64,000 bases of DNA from Paragonimus skrjabini miyazakii (Eukaryota; Platyhelminthes; Trematoda; Plagiorchiida; Troglotrematidae): positions 32,010 to 96,009 of the forward strand of contig JTDE01022242.1 in assembly GCA_014338405.1 (NCBI GenBank). Reading direction: 5' to 3'. The number at the start of each line of letters is the position of its first letter. The stretch's first letter is position 1. The notes beneath the pieces were generated by a model. It did not search any database. It saw only the letters and a program-made list of their open reading frames with translations, and was not told the DNA's origin. Shown one piece after another: positions 54,401-62,111 of this stretch. The translations under genes were made by a program, and so were the position numbers.

Positions 54401-57370
54401 AACACAAAGCGTATTACTGCTTTGATAACTTATGCTCAAAATCACACACAGCCTACCTATAATTTCGCAAAAGGGCTGTTCGCTTAAGTGGGGATTCACA
54501 AACGTTAATATATATATATATATATGTACATATATATGTTTATACATATATATATAAGAGTTTTGGTATTGTCAGTGTACAGCAGGTTTCCAGCTGATAA
54601 ACAGCTCGATCTGCAATGGTCTCTATAACCTCCCAAGGCTATAAAAAGAATATGCGTTTAACGGTTAGAGTTCGCCGGAAGCACAAGACCGGTTTTGTAA
54701 TTGTTGCCATTCACCAACTATGCGTACACAGTGAACATTGCTCATATATTCTAATAGTGAGACGGCAGTTGCTTAAGTATGTTGTTGCTACCTCGCGTTC
54801 CAGATATTTGTGTTGTTCAATGCACTCCGTACGTCAACATGTTTGTTCACAACGATGTGTAGGAAATCAGATCTCAGATCAAATTATAATTTTCCATTGT
54901 TTTTGGCCGTTAAACACACTGTTTGTGTCACCCTACCTTCAAAATCCGTAATGCGATCTAAGAGCTTGAAGCGGGCTGAGTTTCCGTTTTCTTACCATTC
55001 ACACTGATCTACGGATTTCACTGAGTCCGAAATAAATGCCACAATTAACCCGCGAATGAGCTAGGAATTACGGACGCATTTTGCCAGTATGTCAGCATCT
55101 GGCATTGAATTTGTTGGCCAACTATTCTAAACTGAAGTCGGTTACTTAGCGATTGACAGATGATCTGCAGACCGCCGAGACACTTAGATTAACATAAAAA
55201 CAAAACTTCTGTTCTCAGTGTGACAATAATCGAAGTTTTATTACGAATTAGTTCAGTGTAAACTAAGGAATCTTCACTACCATAAAATTTTCAATCAAAC
55301 AGGTCTGGTGCTGGAGAAAATTTGGAAGGCCTAGAGGTACACTACCGAAAACCAACCAGTGCAAGCAGTACGAATTCCTCTCCGTCACTACGTACATGGC
55401 GCTGTTCACTACCGATTCCGGAGTCAGAACCGAAGAAAATATTTGAACACTATTGGTACCACAGGTATGAATTGAATTTACATATAATTTCTTGTTGGTT
55501 ACGAACAGTTTGATAGGGAGTTACAGACTGTGATAAAGTTATGTCAGTGAGCAATGAGGAAAATCTGATTGGCATACTTTGGACAGTACCCAAATTCAAT
55601 CACAGTTGTTGCAGTCGGATAACATTTTCGGATAGTTTCGTACTTCGATCGCGATAGAATTTTACAATAGTGCGTAATGTTATCCAAGTTGGAAGTTTAA
55701 CTTCAGTGTCACGCGCATGAGGATAGTCTGTTGAATCATATTCGGACGACTGGGTATGACTAAACCATAATGCATAATCACTTGACCATAGCAGATTAAG
55801 AGCTGTTCGGTTGTCACGACTACACGCACGTATTAGCTACACACTAATATTAATCAGCACTCTGATACACCCTTGGTCTTGGAAATATATACACCTCGAA
55901 AAATTCCCCTTTGGAAATTCGCCGATCCAGTTCAATTAGGGATAGATCAACTTGAGCCCTCGCGGAAAGTCAGCATAGTCCACCTGTTCCGTTCCGCTTA
56001 GAGGTCCCGAAGGCAGGTCAAACTTGATTTAATTTCAAAACGCTTTGTATGTTGTATGTAGCTAATCTCACTGCATACAGCAGCAACCGGAGGATATTCA
56101 TTAAAGAAACTGAAGCAAGTTTGGATATTTGTGTGAAAACCTGTAACTTGTTTGCCAGTCATACACCTATCTAGATTAAATTACGATAAGTAATCTGCAT
56201 GCGGACGGTTTTAATCCGTTAAGCAACTCTGGCCTGATATAAAAGCTCTAGGCACCCGACTGGTTGCACATCCTTCTCTCACTGCCGATTGTGTAGGCTA
56301 CCTTTGCCAAATGATGTTGATCGATTATCCCATGAACACACATGCCTCCCACGCCTCCCAAAACTAAATATTGGTGGAGAAATTAAACAAAGTTGTAAAT
56401 AGTTGTTTACCTTAAAAAGAACAGTGTTGTTATTCCACAGTTAGTCCACTTTTATTGAGGAGTACAATACTCACTATTCTTTGACCAGCGCTAGTAAGCC
56501 TCATGATCTATTTTTGCTTCGTCTAATGTCAAACCCACTGAAACACCTACCTTTGATAAAGGCCCGTCCGAAGAATTGTACTCTTGAAACTTATTCGGTC
56601 AGTATTATCACAGAGTGTGACACAATGCGAGACTAGATGGATGCATTTCTAAAATGTCCGTCTTCGTTGAGTGGCCACTTTACACACAGCTACGGGTGTC
56701 TAACCATGAAAACGTTGGTGCGGTCCGAATTACTATGTCCTGTCCTTCATTAAGACTGCCGGTCATTCTGTTGTTGAGCCCTTCAGAATTTGGTATGTGC
56801 AATGATATCTTATGCAAATGTTGGTTACCGACAATTTCTAACCAGGCTGGTCTGTCGTGAAGAGTATCTCCCCGAGTTTACCTAACTGTAAAAACGGCGT
56901 TTGGGACCGTCTAGTGTCCTATTTGTGACATTCGGCCACTGGTAACTTCTGTCGACCGAAAATGTTTTCAAGTATATGATCTCAAGTGTTACAATCTAGG
57001 ATTAATTCTGAGAATGTCACCCTTTCTTTCATAACCACATTTCAATTATATTTAGACAGTCTTGGGATCCGGATATTAGCCGCGTTCAAGTATTGGATGC
57101 GATTTCTGACTGCGTTGAGGTGTGTCTAATCACACAGACAACGACGCCTCCGCAACCGAGCACCGGATTCCACGTACTTCGTGGTCATCAGTGTGTGTTG
57201 GACGATGGTGGTTGTGCCATTCTGTGTGAGTCCGTCTCCCATTCAGAATCTGACAGCTCGCTTGGATTAATAAACACCATGGGGCGTATCTACCAAGACC
57301 ATGTGTACGTACGGCCGCACGGAGATAAAAGTGGATGTCGGGTGTATCTCATATCTCGGGTGGATTTAAA
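12228..57370 (+). CDS. DLC1: DLC1/STARD13-type RhoGAP-START protein, spliced gene (span of exons found)
   Basis: Spliced gene encoding a Rho GTPase-activating protein with a C-terminal START domain. In the DLC family these proteins stimulate GTP hydrolysis by RhoA-type GTPases at focal adhesions and cell junctions. Joining twelve exons gives about 4,048 coding bases (about 1,350 codons), and every junction keeps frame. Order: Ser/Pro-rich linker with an LD-like motif (exons at 22464-37955), conserved pre-GAP segment LARLRKLAL (37955 end), RhoGAP (43416-50942) with GIFRRPG finger and NLAVCFAPSLF loop, then START (51212-57370). The linker and GAP-START order match human DLC1-3 and Drosophila cv-c. 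No SAM domain was seen, so the 5' end is probably missing or upstream. The START C-terminal helix is also unresolved. Family assignment is secure; choice among DLC1, DLC2 (STARD13) and DLC3 is not meaningful for an invertebrate single copy. Confidence 0.88.
16490..16870 (-). repeat. Dispersed repeat family A, copy 1
   Basis: Shares a long stretch with 25390-25750. On the minus strand both copies keep an open frame with common peptides: WFIRPYGLPGTSDFVGVVTT versus WFIIFLPIGIPSVRDSVGMN, and EMRTPSHHVKVQSRC versus EMRKPTHRVKIQSRC. Conservation at the peptide level with changed bases suggests descent from a coding element of unknown type. It adjoins the RTE relic but is found without it at 25 kb. 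Confidence 0.75.
17009..17175. repeat. Dispersed repeat family B, copy 1
   Basis: Shared with 59243-59408: both begin caccatagagagcaatacat or a close variant and continue through ggttcacatttatgctta, a gccacacaa block, an A/G-rich run and atccaatc/atccaaac. It follows family A directly here, so A and B may be parts of one longer element split elsewhere. Confidence 0.75.
17270..18655 (-). pseudogene. RTE-type non-LTR reverse transcriptase relic
   Basis: Minus-strand order: HRGIILPPVISRVLASIILR, EEQAEFCPGRGYTDHLFTL, RT motif A VVFLDYEGAF, motif B RQGCPLSTFLFNFVMDEIM, motif C DLDYADDKVLLF, then AVFTNLRHLW, TTVRAVLFHGSET, DHRCLRLLARIGW and the C-terminal block HRLRWLRHILRMP with its WRKVRGGQ segment. 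This is the standard RTE clade order. Several stops (for example around 17575, 17745 and 17923) break it. It is 5' truncated: no endonuclease domain was seen. It lies antisense in the large 5' intron. Confidence 0.87.
19990..20075 (+). repeat. SINE-like repeat family C, copy 3
   Basis: Carries actcaagtttcgttctcatg then aaagctcatcaataa, a diverged match to the family C core. Only the core half is recognisable. Confidence 0.5.
22464..22680 (+). CDS. DLC1: Linker exon of the RhoGAP-START gene
   Basis: Begins after a good acceptor (gtttccgatttccag) and ends at a near-consensus donor (ctcag followed by gtaagt). It encodes 72 full codons plus one leading base. The peptide starts WKHQRELD, contains a CCCGSSCGRRKK segment and an acidic-serine stretch, and ends in SFLTRRPQ, which recalls the basic SFLKRME segment of the vertebrate DLC1 linker. 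It ends on a codon boundary, as required to join the exon at 27069. There is no catalytic motif. Membership rests on phase, splice signals and order rather than domain homology. Confidence 0.62.
22681..27068 (+). other. Intron
   Basis: Phase-0 intron with donor gtaagt and acceptor tgtacag. Holds repeat family A copy 2; nothing else recognised. Confidence 0.6.
25390..25750 (-). repeat. Dispersed repeat family A, copy 2
   Basis: Diverged second copy of the repeat at 16490-16870, in the intron between 22680 and 27069. Aligned landmarks include aaactggatggtgtg, gataaaccacag and ggtcagaggtt. The minus-strand frame is open from 25587 to 25342. Confidence 0.75.
27069..28335 (+). CDS. DLC1: Large Ser/Pro-rich linker exon with LD-like motif
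   Basis: The longest exon (422 codons plus one base). The frame opens before any ATG, so GTG at 27075 is not a start; the acceptor is at 27068 (gttatgtacag). The peptide is rich in Ser, Pro, Thr and Arg and predicted disordered. Visible features: basic-serine sites such as KRSNSGQSG and RRSSDPSS of AGC-kinase type, a proline run (PPSPDESPLPPG), and near the end LDRLLSDV (28272-28295), which fits the LD motif used by DLC1 to bind talin and FAK. The donor is acaaa followed by gtaagc. In vertebrates this linker carries phosphorylation and 14-3-3 binding sites; that function here is inferred only. Confidence 0.8.
28336..34863 (+). other. Intron
   Basis: Contains the 100-N gap and several short open frames. 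A minus-strand frame at 30175-30399 looks coding-like (NLPFSFGCVKRLGYAVISRE) but matches nothing I know. Confidence 0.6.
29620..29719. other. Assembly gap (100 N)
   Basis: Exactly 100 unknown bases inside the intron 28336-34863. The right flank (29765-29800) contains gtggttcgatcctcc, a B-box-like string, so a SINE may underlie the gap. Confidence 0.99.
34864..35182 (+). CDS. DLC1: Linker exon of the RhoGAP-START gene
   Basis: Acceptor at 34863 (acctacttactcag), donor at 35183 (cccaa followed by gtaagt). The exon starts with two bases that complete an Asn codon begun in the previous exon and ends two bases into a codon, matching its neighbours. It encodes a polar region containing NEPAQSFPQQ, FLTPSNMRSPFGRSDPG and an amphipathic acidic stretch (NWDLKKEINDLIQLEF) that could form a short helix. 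No known domain. A second in-phase acceptor nine bases downstream (start 34873) would shorten the protein by three residues. Confidence 0.7.
35183..37499 (+). other. Intron
   Basis: Contains SINE-like family C copy 4. No other feature recognised. Confidence 0.6.
35440..35595 (+). repeat. SINE-like repeat family C, copy 4
   Basis: Carries gatcgcagctgtcgcattcc, a ccggtcggtccctttc block and the core agactcgagtttcactcttg, in the same order as the copy at 52.65 kb. It lies in the intron after the exon ending 35182. Confidence 0.72.
37500..37955 (+). CDS. DLC1: Exon carrying the conserved pre-RhoGAP segment
   Basis: Acceptor actattttgcag ends at 37499; donor aactg followed by gtacgt at 37956. About 151 codons. 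The first two thirds are low-complexity and histidine/serine-rich. The last 40 residues are conserved: SLWSLTANQLARLRKLALVQ followed by ISSLAEKHC, aligning with the vertebrate DLC segment LRKLALLKLTALMEK that immediately precedes the polybasic region and the RhoGAP domain. The exon ends inside a Trp codon completed by the first base of the exon at 43166. This segment is one of the clearest family markers in the window. Confidence 0.88.
39748..39770. repeat. (GT)n microsatellite
   Basis: Short GT run (gatgtgtgtgtgtgtgttgtg) in the intron 37956-43165. Confidence 0.8.
41485..41736 (+). pseudogene. RTE-type reverse transcriptase fragment
   Basis: Contains NHRGPRLLFIASMLLASFII and KEQTGFRSRQQCIDHMVTLR, the same conserved RT blocks seen at 18.6 kb in the antisense RTE relic, but clearly diverged from it. 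Past the stop at 41734, a frame near 41810-41870 reads LLRSGVLEKCLNLCLSLYA, which looks like the continuation of the finger-palm region, so the relic may run to about 41.9 kb with lesions. Both ends are degraded. Confidence 0.72.
43166..43599 (+). CDS. DLC1: RhoGAP N-terminal exon with arginine finger
   Basis: Acceptor ctactgtag at 43165, donor cttgt followed by gtaagt at 43600. It opens with WRFLKYRG, the counterpart of the polybasic segment before the GAP domain, but less basic than in vertebrates. About 65 residues rich in Ser, Thr and Pro follow, an insertion absent from vertebrate DLC proteins. The RhoGAP fold then starts at GPVFGQSLESW (43416). The catalytic arginine finger lies in GIFRRPGGKVR; by alignment with GLFRKSG it is the Arg codon 43539-43541. 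The exon ends one base into a Cys codon completed at 45263, giving a continuous GAP sequence. Confidence 0.92.
43600..45262 (+). other. Intron
   Basis: TA repeats and no recognised element. The open stretch 44189-44380 is discussed among rejected items. Confidence 0.6.
44726..44743. repeat. (TA)n microsatellite
   Basis: Short TA tract in the intron 43600-45262; a second short one (tatatatat) lies about 44777-44787. Confidence 0.85.
45263..45388 (+). CDS. DLC1: RhoGAP central exon
   Basis: Acceptor caacaatttcag, donor tggat followed by gtaagt. 41 full codons. The peptide contains FDVADLLKQFFRELPECLLT, matching the strongly conserved vertebrate DLC stretch YDVADMVKQFFRDLPEPLFT in the middle of the RhoGAP fold, including the conserved Lys and the LPE turn. 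The first two bases complete Cys with the previous exon and the last base starts Cys of the next, so both joins are phase-consistent. Neighbouring sequence at 44189-44380 is open but is skipped by this join. Confidence 0.93.
45389..46648 (+). other. Intron
   Basis: Nothing recognised apart from the phase-1 splice sites at each end. Confidence 0.6.
46649..46779 (+). CDS. DLC1: RhoGAP helical exon
   Basis: Acceptor tttcctccacag, donor actcag followed by gtaagt. The peptide contains WVLLGLPDDNRVVLQKLLHL and ends YSDVTQ, aligning with the vertebrate helix LLLADENREVLQTLLCFL that packs behind the GAP active site. It ends on a codon boundary, as required by the next exon at 50736. The intron downstream (46780-50735) carries the Penelope-like inverted pair. 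Confidence 0.92.
47164..47182. repeat. (TA)n microsatellite
   Basis: Short TA tract in the intron 46780-50735, upstream of the Penelope pair. Confidence 0.85.
48112..48760 (-). pseudogene. PLE GIY-YIG endonuclease domain
   Basis: Open from 48711 to a stop at 48112, with the frame extending upstream toward YPVNFVERHM. Contains CVYSFTCSCGAGYVGRTTR (GIY-YIG core) and the tail SAILAHRVDSGHQ...LRNPQLCAQKK. It lies downstream of the RT in the same element; the linker between them (48761-48813) has stops. Confidence 0.82.
48814..49690 (-). pseudogene. PLE reverse transcriptase, one internal stop
   Basis: Nearly complete RT palm: three catalytic motifs A, B and C are intact, including the YVDD aspartates. 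The only lesion in this block is the TAG at 49489-49491, a few residues upstream of LTELLEPVRKD; the frame is the same on both sides. The block ends at a stop shortly after GEKPRP. Confidence 0.85.
49691..50189 (+). mobile_element. Internally deleted plus-strand Penelope copy, head-to-head with copy 2
   Basis: Reads ILLSKPDKGAGSVLMDRSTY (about 49725-49785) and continues to NEKDRT, then jumps straight to the endonuclease tail WLTKGVVKSISSAILAHRVD and ends at the same stop and 3' flank as copy 2. The 3' arm (about 49856-50189) is nearly identical to the reverse complement of 48067-48402. The boundary with copy 2 near 49690 is approximate. Confidence 0.8.
50736..50942 (+). CDS. DLC1: RhoGAP C-terminal exon with catalytic-loop asparagine
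   Basis: Acceptor ttcatcctaacacag at 50735. It begins MSASNLAVCFAPSLF, the RhoGAP signature loop (vertebrate MNLAVCLAPSLF); the invariant Asn is codon 50748-50750. A short variable basic insert (RRLRRTTSG) follows, then the final GAP helix MIAQAPALFE. The donor is read as tcgaa followed by gtaatt, a weaker site, but it gives a phase-0 join to 51212. Reading on without splicing would add VIRCSYEK before a stop, so a retained-intron form cannot be excluded. Confidence 0.9.
51212..51411 (+). CDS. DLC1: START domain first exon
   Basis: Acceptor ccaccactctctatcacag, donor actgg followed by gtgagc. 66 codons. It begins as a short linker and enters the START domain at WIQAELGRLIREC...NWTVLNKETWKLY, the position of the vertebrate segment ending in GWVSYSTSEQAELSYKK. 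The GAP-START linker is shorter than in vertebrate DLC proteins. It ends two bases into a Gly codon completed at 55303. Confidence 0.85.
52651..52933. repeat. Head-to-head SINE palindrome (family C, copies 5 and 6)
   Basis: Arms 52651-52769 and 52814-52933 are near-perfect reverse complements (few mismatches by eye) separated by about 44 bases. Each arm is a family C copy. The spacer contains ggttcaagtcc, resembling a pol III B box. The palindrome lies in the intron 51412-55302, so the host pre-mRNA would fold here into a hairpin of about 119 base pairs. Confidence 0.92.
54507..54556. repeat. (TA)n microsatellite with GTACA/TATAC interruptions
   Basis: Interrupted alternating TA tract of about 50 bases in the intron 51412-55302. 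Confidence 0.9.
55303..55464 (+). CDS. DLC1: START domain second exon
   Basis: Acceptor tcaatcaaacag, donor accacag followed by gtatga. Encodes a serine-rich loop and then LRTWRCSLPIPESEPKKIFE, matching the vertebrate START strand LRLWRSVIEVPAVPEEILK. It starts with one base completing Gly and ends two bases into an Arg codon, both consistent with neighbours. The loop before the conserved strand is longer than in vertebrates. Confidence 0.88.
55465..57055 (+). other. Intron
   Basis: Phase-2 intron inside the START domain, no recognised content. Confidence 0.6.
57056..57370 (+). CDS. DLC1: START domain third exon
   Basis: Two adjacent acceptors exist (ttag at 57055 and acag at 57059). Only the first keeps frame with the previous exon, giving R-Q-SWDPDI. 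The peptide covers the START core: VQVLDAISDCVEVC, FHVLRGHQCVLDDGGCAILC, and the strand GCRVYLISRVDLK equivalent to vertebrate LTYMCRVDLRG. The donor is ttaaa followed by gtgagt. It ends two bases into a codon, so a further exon with the C-terminal START helix must follow. Confidence 0.88.
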
Positions 57371-58152
57371 GTGAGTTATTATACATTCATTAAAATTAGG
57401 CAGCTGAACTTCCAGTAGACATTGCAAGTTTTTTTATCCAGTATACCTCTATGAAGGCATAACTTCAATGACTAAATAAATCGAAAAGGTCTAAAAGCTA
57501 TCTTATCTTCAATGTCAAAACTTTTCCCACTTGTGTTAAATGACTACCGTTTATCGGTGCTTTCATTGTCAACGAGGAAAGTTAAGTGTTAGTCAAAAAG
57601 TCACCACATCACAGAACGCCGCAAGTGTTTGACAACAAACTGTCATGTTGAAGCGCTGTATCAGTGACGCTAAAACTATGCTATAATCCACTTGAAAGAG
57701 ACTTCAAAATGCTCCTGCTAAAAATATTTGTACTCTACAACAAAATTTGGGGGCCAGATATTTTTTAAGTTTTATTACTAAGTATTTTAAATTCTGGACC
57801 AGTTACTGTAACCTCCATCTGAACAAAGTCCGAGTGATATGTTTTGAGGTCATCGTTGAGACTAGCCTCTTTAAACTTGTTCTTCTCTTATCAAGCCCGT
57901 TGTCATCGTCCCCTCAGATCACATTATATTTCATGAACATTAAAATCAGAACAGCACTGACTTAATATATTACCTATGTGATCCATTATAAAATTTCATG
58001 TCTACTCAAAGGTCAGGCTGATGGTAATGTAAGATGAAGTCATATCAACCAATCAACACGAGAACAACCCATAGATGCCGATTTACAGACGTCTAAAGCC
58101 TACTAATTTTACTACCCCATTATATCATCACGGCATTCCCTAAAGGACATAT

Positions 58153-58258
58153 TGTAGCGTAAAGGCTTCCGATAAAGCACAGTCTTTATTGTCCAACACG
58201 CTAGTGCACATGCTACGCGCGCGCTCGCGTTTATGAGCCAGAATTCTAGTCCACAACA
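58153..58258 (-). repeat. Possible short LTR (TG...CA) with polyadenylation signal
   Basis: On the minus strand the segment starts TGTTGTGGACTAG, ends TTTACGCTACA, and has AATAAA about two thirds along (gacaataaagactgtgc). These are LTR hallmarks, though about 106 bp is short. Upstream on the same strand is a GC-rich coding-like stretch, as expected if this is a 3' LTR. No second copy was found in the window and no target-site duplication was identified. Confidence 0.4.
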
Positions 58259-58716
58259 CCCCGAGGTTTCCGCTCACGCGTCGTGTGCACTTCTGTGTGA
58301 TTTATGTGGGTGATCGACGGCTTCTATGCGGGGGGTTTCTGTCTGCCAATCTTCGTCCGTTGGTCCGATTCTGTTGAGCAATGGCTCGTCCGGTCGCACA
58401 TGTTGTCCTATCCACTGTGAGCTTTGACTGTCCACCACGACCGTGTCGAGATATTCCCCAGAACGTTGGAATAATCGAGCCTTCGATTTGGTCGTCCATC
58501 CCGTTTTGCGTGCCATGTCTCGCCTGTTAGTCCGATCCGATCAAGCGATGACTCATCCGATTGCCCTTGTTGTCCGCCATCCGATCGTTGAGGGTTTGTG
58601 GACGTGCCTCCCCCTCGCGTTGAGGCATTCCGCCGAGTGTCTGAATACTCGCCCCTCCAGCCTGCCAATCCACCACAATATGAACCATTTTGGGGAGTGC
58701 CAAATAGTAACTGCAA
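58259..58716 (-). pseudogene. Coding-like remnant upstream of the possible LTR
   Basis: Three overlapping minus-strand frames are open and rich in Arg, Gly, Ser and Asp (for example RNASTRGGGTSTNPQRSDGG and RIGLTGETWHAKRDGR). Base composition is visibly more GC-rich than flanking introns. It may be the C-terminal tail of an LTR-element polyprotein; no catalytic motif is present, so this is inference from position and composition. Confidence 0.3.
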
Positions 58717-58785
58717 TCTTAAACACTATTAAATTAAAATTAAAAACTTTATTTGAATATTTATTTTTCCTAAACTAAATTTCAG

Positions 58786-58827
58786 GTTGTGAAGATAAAA
58801 AATGAACGCAAGTGGTTTGAGGCGTGA
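58786..58827 (+). CDS. Weak candidate for the last START exon
   Basis: After a good acceptor (tccuaaac-type branch region, then aaatttcag) the sequence reads VVKIKNERKWFEA and stops. VVKI matches the vertebrate DLC C-terminal helix AAEVVKIRDSF. However, the roughly 20 residues that should precede it (around the conserved Trp-Tyr) were not found between 57371 and 58785, so a small exon would have to be missing. A competing phase-compatible candidate starts at 57758 and contains WTSYCNLHLNKVRVI. Neither is convincing. Confidence 0.22.
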   Translation, partial: VVKIKNERKWFEA

Positions 58828-59242
58828 TAGGTGAATTTACGCCGACGTTCTTAAGTAAAAGTGTAAAAGAGTTAAGGTGGACAACATTCAGCCGGGTTCG
58901 CAGTTTGTTTTGTGTAATTCATTTTTCGAAGTGTTGGTCACATCCGGTCAACAAGCTCTAGAGTATTGCTCCTAATCTGGTTTATATGAAAAGTGACTAT
59001 TTTTCCTGCAGTACCTCTTTAGATCGTTATCGATTGGACAATTTAAAAATCTCCCCTCATGAATTTGCCTTATTCGATCTGACCGTGCATGTGTCAAAAA
59101 TAGCGGTGACAATGTTGTGGGGGATATTTTACGCATGTTTCATGTTTGTCGTCGTCGTAACTCATGCCCTTTTTCAGCAGAAGAAAGCCACACATCTACG
59201 TATGATTACCCAAAGTAAAGTTATCGACCAAAAAGTAACATC

Positions 59243-59408
59243 ACCATAGACAGCAATACATCATTGGTTCACACTTATGCTTAACTGCCACACAAACACA
59301 AGGAAAACGAAACAAACCCTGTTTAGGAACACAGAAGAGAAAGGGGAAGGGGACTTAATCACTAAAAATAACAACGTCTATATCCAAACATACAATATCA
59401 AGGCGCCT
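59243..59408. repeat. Dispersed repeat family B, copy 2
   Basis: Second copy of the repeat at 17009-17175, same orientation, with scattered substitutions and small indels. No open frame stands out. Confidence 0.75.
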
Positions 59409-61970
59409 ACACCTTGCAGCACCCACGCGGTAATTTGTGCTGTGGACTAAGAACATGGAAAGCACGGTTTAACTATTCCCAGTATGCTACAAGTCACTAA
59501 TCTGAGATAGATGAGAAAGAAAAAGGGTTTTGTATTCATTTATATGCGTCCGAATCTAGGACCGACTACTGTGCTGCCATACAGATGAAAATCATGGTAG
59601 TTTCTCGTTATTTTTGCGCACCACACCAATTGGAAAGTGGATGTCTAAACACCTTGTCCAAAAGTTGTAAGCGTCTACTCATTACTCGATGATCAGTAAA
59701 TCACGAGTTCCAAATAAACAGAATCGACGTTTTCAAGAATTACACAGTGGGTGCCACGAAACTATCCTTTATGGATTTACAGGAAGATGAGATGGTTTGT
59801 CTTGACACCAAATCCACTTCCGTTTTGAGTAGTTAGAAAATCATCTTTCGTGAATCTATCAATAGTAAACTGATATAAATCACCAAGAAAAAACGCAGAT
59901 TGGATAGATTGTATGTCAAAAATTACTGATTGCATATATTTTCTGCAAGTTGATAATAAAATGTGATGAGCCTTCAACAGGTGGTTTGAATTATCTGGCA
60001 ACTGCTAATGGAACTCAGTGTACGTTGGACTATACTAAAACACTGTAGCGTTTCCTTTCATCGCTGGGAGAAGAATATATGGAACCACTATCTTCCGTGA
60101 ATAGAACGGACTATATACGGTCTATATCTATATACCAAAAATAAGGTTACTTTTATTGAAATTAATATTTTGGATTCGTCACTTCGCATTCTGGATTTCT
60201 ACCCAGTTGAAAACCCCTGGAGACCAATGACTCGATACCTGCCAAACTGACGGGCGATTTAGAAGAAGAATTCAGCAATGTACAGTGGCTATTTGTTCAT
60301 ATTAATGTAATCCATAACTGTGTGTATATCTGTCGAGAGTTATTCCACTCTATCTCTAAACTATGTAGAGTTTTGTGTGCATTCAAAGATTCACAGTCAT
60401 TTGCCGATCATGCGTCTGGTTTCATTTAAGCACACCCCACTGAACGTCCTGGCAACACTGTGGCCCCTTAGCAAGTGATCATCATTAAGGCTTGGGAACA
60501 AAGCGGACTGTCAAACACACACCAGTCGACAGCGGCCGATCGGTCTACTGGGCGTGATTGTCAATTAGTTCCTGCGTGATCCTGTATCACTGTAGCCAAC
60601 ACCCAAATACGCACAGTCTTCGTTTCGCCGGTTAAGTGGTTCAGCATCTAGTCCAGTTCACACGCCCCTCTGTGCAGTTCGATTCCCACGAACAAAAACC
60701 CCAAACAGCCTTGACTACCAGAGAAACAGAAATTGGGTCTTGAACAAAGCCCTACAAAAGACGACTGGGGGAGCTGTATGCCATTTTTTGCACATTGTTA
60801 TAATCATATGAGGGATTTACAAACGTACACACGTGCACAGATGCCCACGTGCAGCGTCTGATGCGTCGCATCACATCCAGTCATTAAGCGCCCATGATTG
60901 GCTCCGAGAAAATTTATAGCCAACACTGATTCTCATTTACCTGTTTGTCGTCACGTCGGTCCCAAATTCACATTGACGTGTTCGACTAACCACAGTTTGA
61001 GCCGCTTTCAGTAACTCATCGAACCACTGGGAACCACGCCAATCGGCATAGTAACCAGATTCATGTGACTGTTGGGCCGTTGTGGTTAAATGTGCTAATT
61101 ACAAAGACGGTTGTGTCTGGTTTTGGTCACGTACAACTGTTCTAGTGCATAACAAAAATCAAAATTTCATACTTCAGCTTTCACAGACAAACTACTAGTG
61201 GATCGTTCTTCGTTGGTGATTGACATACATCTAGTTCTAGTGTCCGTTACTCTCTATTTTGCGGGTAGTTATTTCGACAGCAACTTTCGCCGATAAACAC
61301 TTACTTTCTGAGTGTACCGTGTAATGCGAGGGTCGTACTGCTCCGGAATCGGAAGCAACTATAATCCATCACGATGGACACAACTGGTGTCTGAAGGTAA
61401 ACTTAGCGCAGGCCCCGTTAAGGTGAGCAAACTAGGTCATCCTTCTGGTGATCAGGTATGGGAGAATACATAGGATCGGTGGAACATCGTATTTATATGT
61501 AATAGGCACTTTTCAGGCCAACACACCATGAATTTGGATTGTCGATGTAATGATGTTACCAAGTTTCATGGTGAGGTCAGTGAATATCTTATGATCTCAC
61601 CACTTCAAATGTGGAAAGTGGGCGGGGGGCAAAGTGATTTTGTCTTCCCGATAATCCTATCAGAACAAATGTACGTGTGATATTCCTGAATGAACGGGAG
61701 AAGCAAAGTAACCGTGGTGAAACCTGTACGTCGTCAGAGGCAGGAGATGGTCCAGCTGGAACCTGAACCCTAACGGCTATCTAGACTACGACGAACTGCC
61801 CCAGAACAATGTTGCACAATGTGTCCGGTCTAGACTGGGAATCTCTCTTTAGAAAGAACACTAAAGGAACGAAGGTAACTGCTCTGTTTTCGAGGGCATA
61901 CTTTCTTAAGAGAAACCAGTTAGTTAAAAATAAGTAATTTGGCAGATATGGCAATTTAGAAGAGACCCAA
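59409..61970. other. No gene seen
   Basis: Short frames only. At about 60620-60695 the string ggttaagtggttcagc and, 45 bases on, gcagttcgattccc resemble pol III A and B boxes, but stems do not pair. Confidence 0.45.
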
Positions 61971-61984
61971 TTTCAAAAAATCCG

Positions 61985-62064
61985 GACTTCGGTTGGATTG
62001 GAAACATCGATAGAAACAACGTGTCTAAACACGGCAAATATCCTACCAACTGTGCTACGAATCC
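61985..62064 (-). repeat. tRNA-like SINE, left (reverse) copy
   Basis: Reverse complement matches the plus-strand tRNA-like unit at 62112-62191 over its whole length, including the ttggtagga D-arm region, gtttgccgtgtt and the ccgaagtccgga 3' block. More decayed: the T loop is altered and the acceptor stem only partly pairs. Confidence 0.75.
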
Positions 62065-62111
62065 ACGCCGAGTAACTGGGTCCAGATTTAAAACTTTTGA
62101 GCTTCCGACGT

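Larger units (their letters stand above)
51412..55302 (+). other. Intron with SINE palindrome and TA repeat
   Basis: Phase-2 intron inside the START domain. Apart from the palindrome and microsatellite nothing is recognised. Confidence 0.65.
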
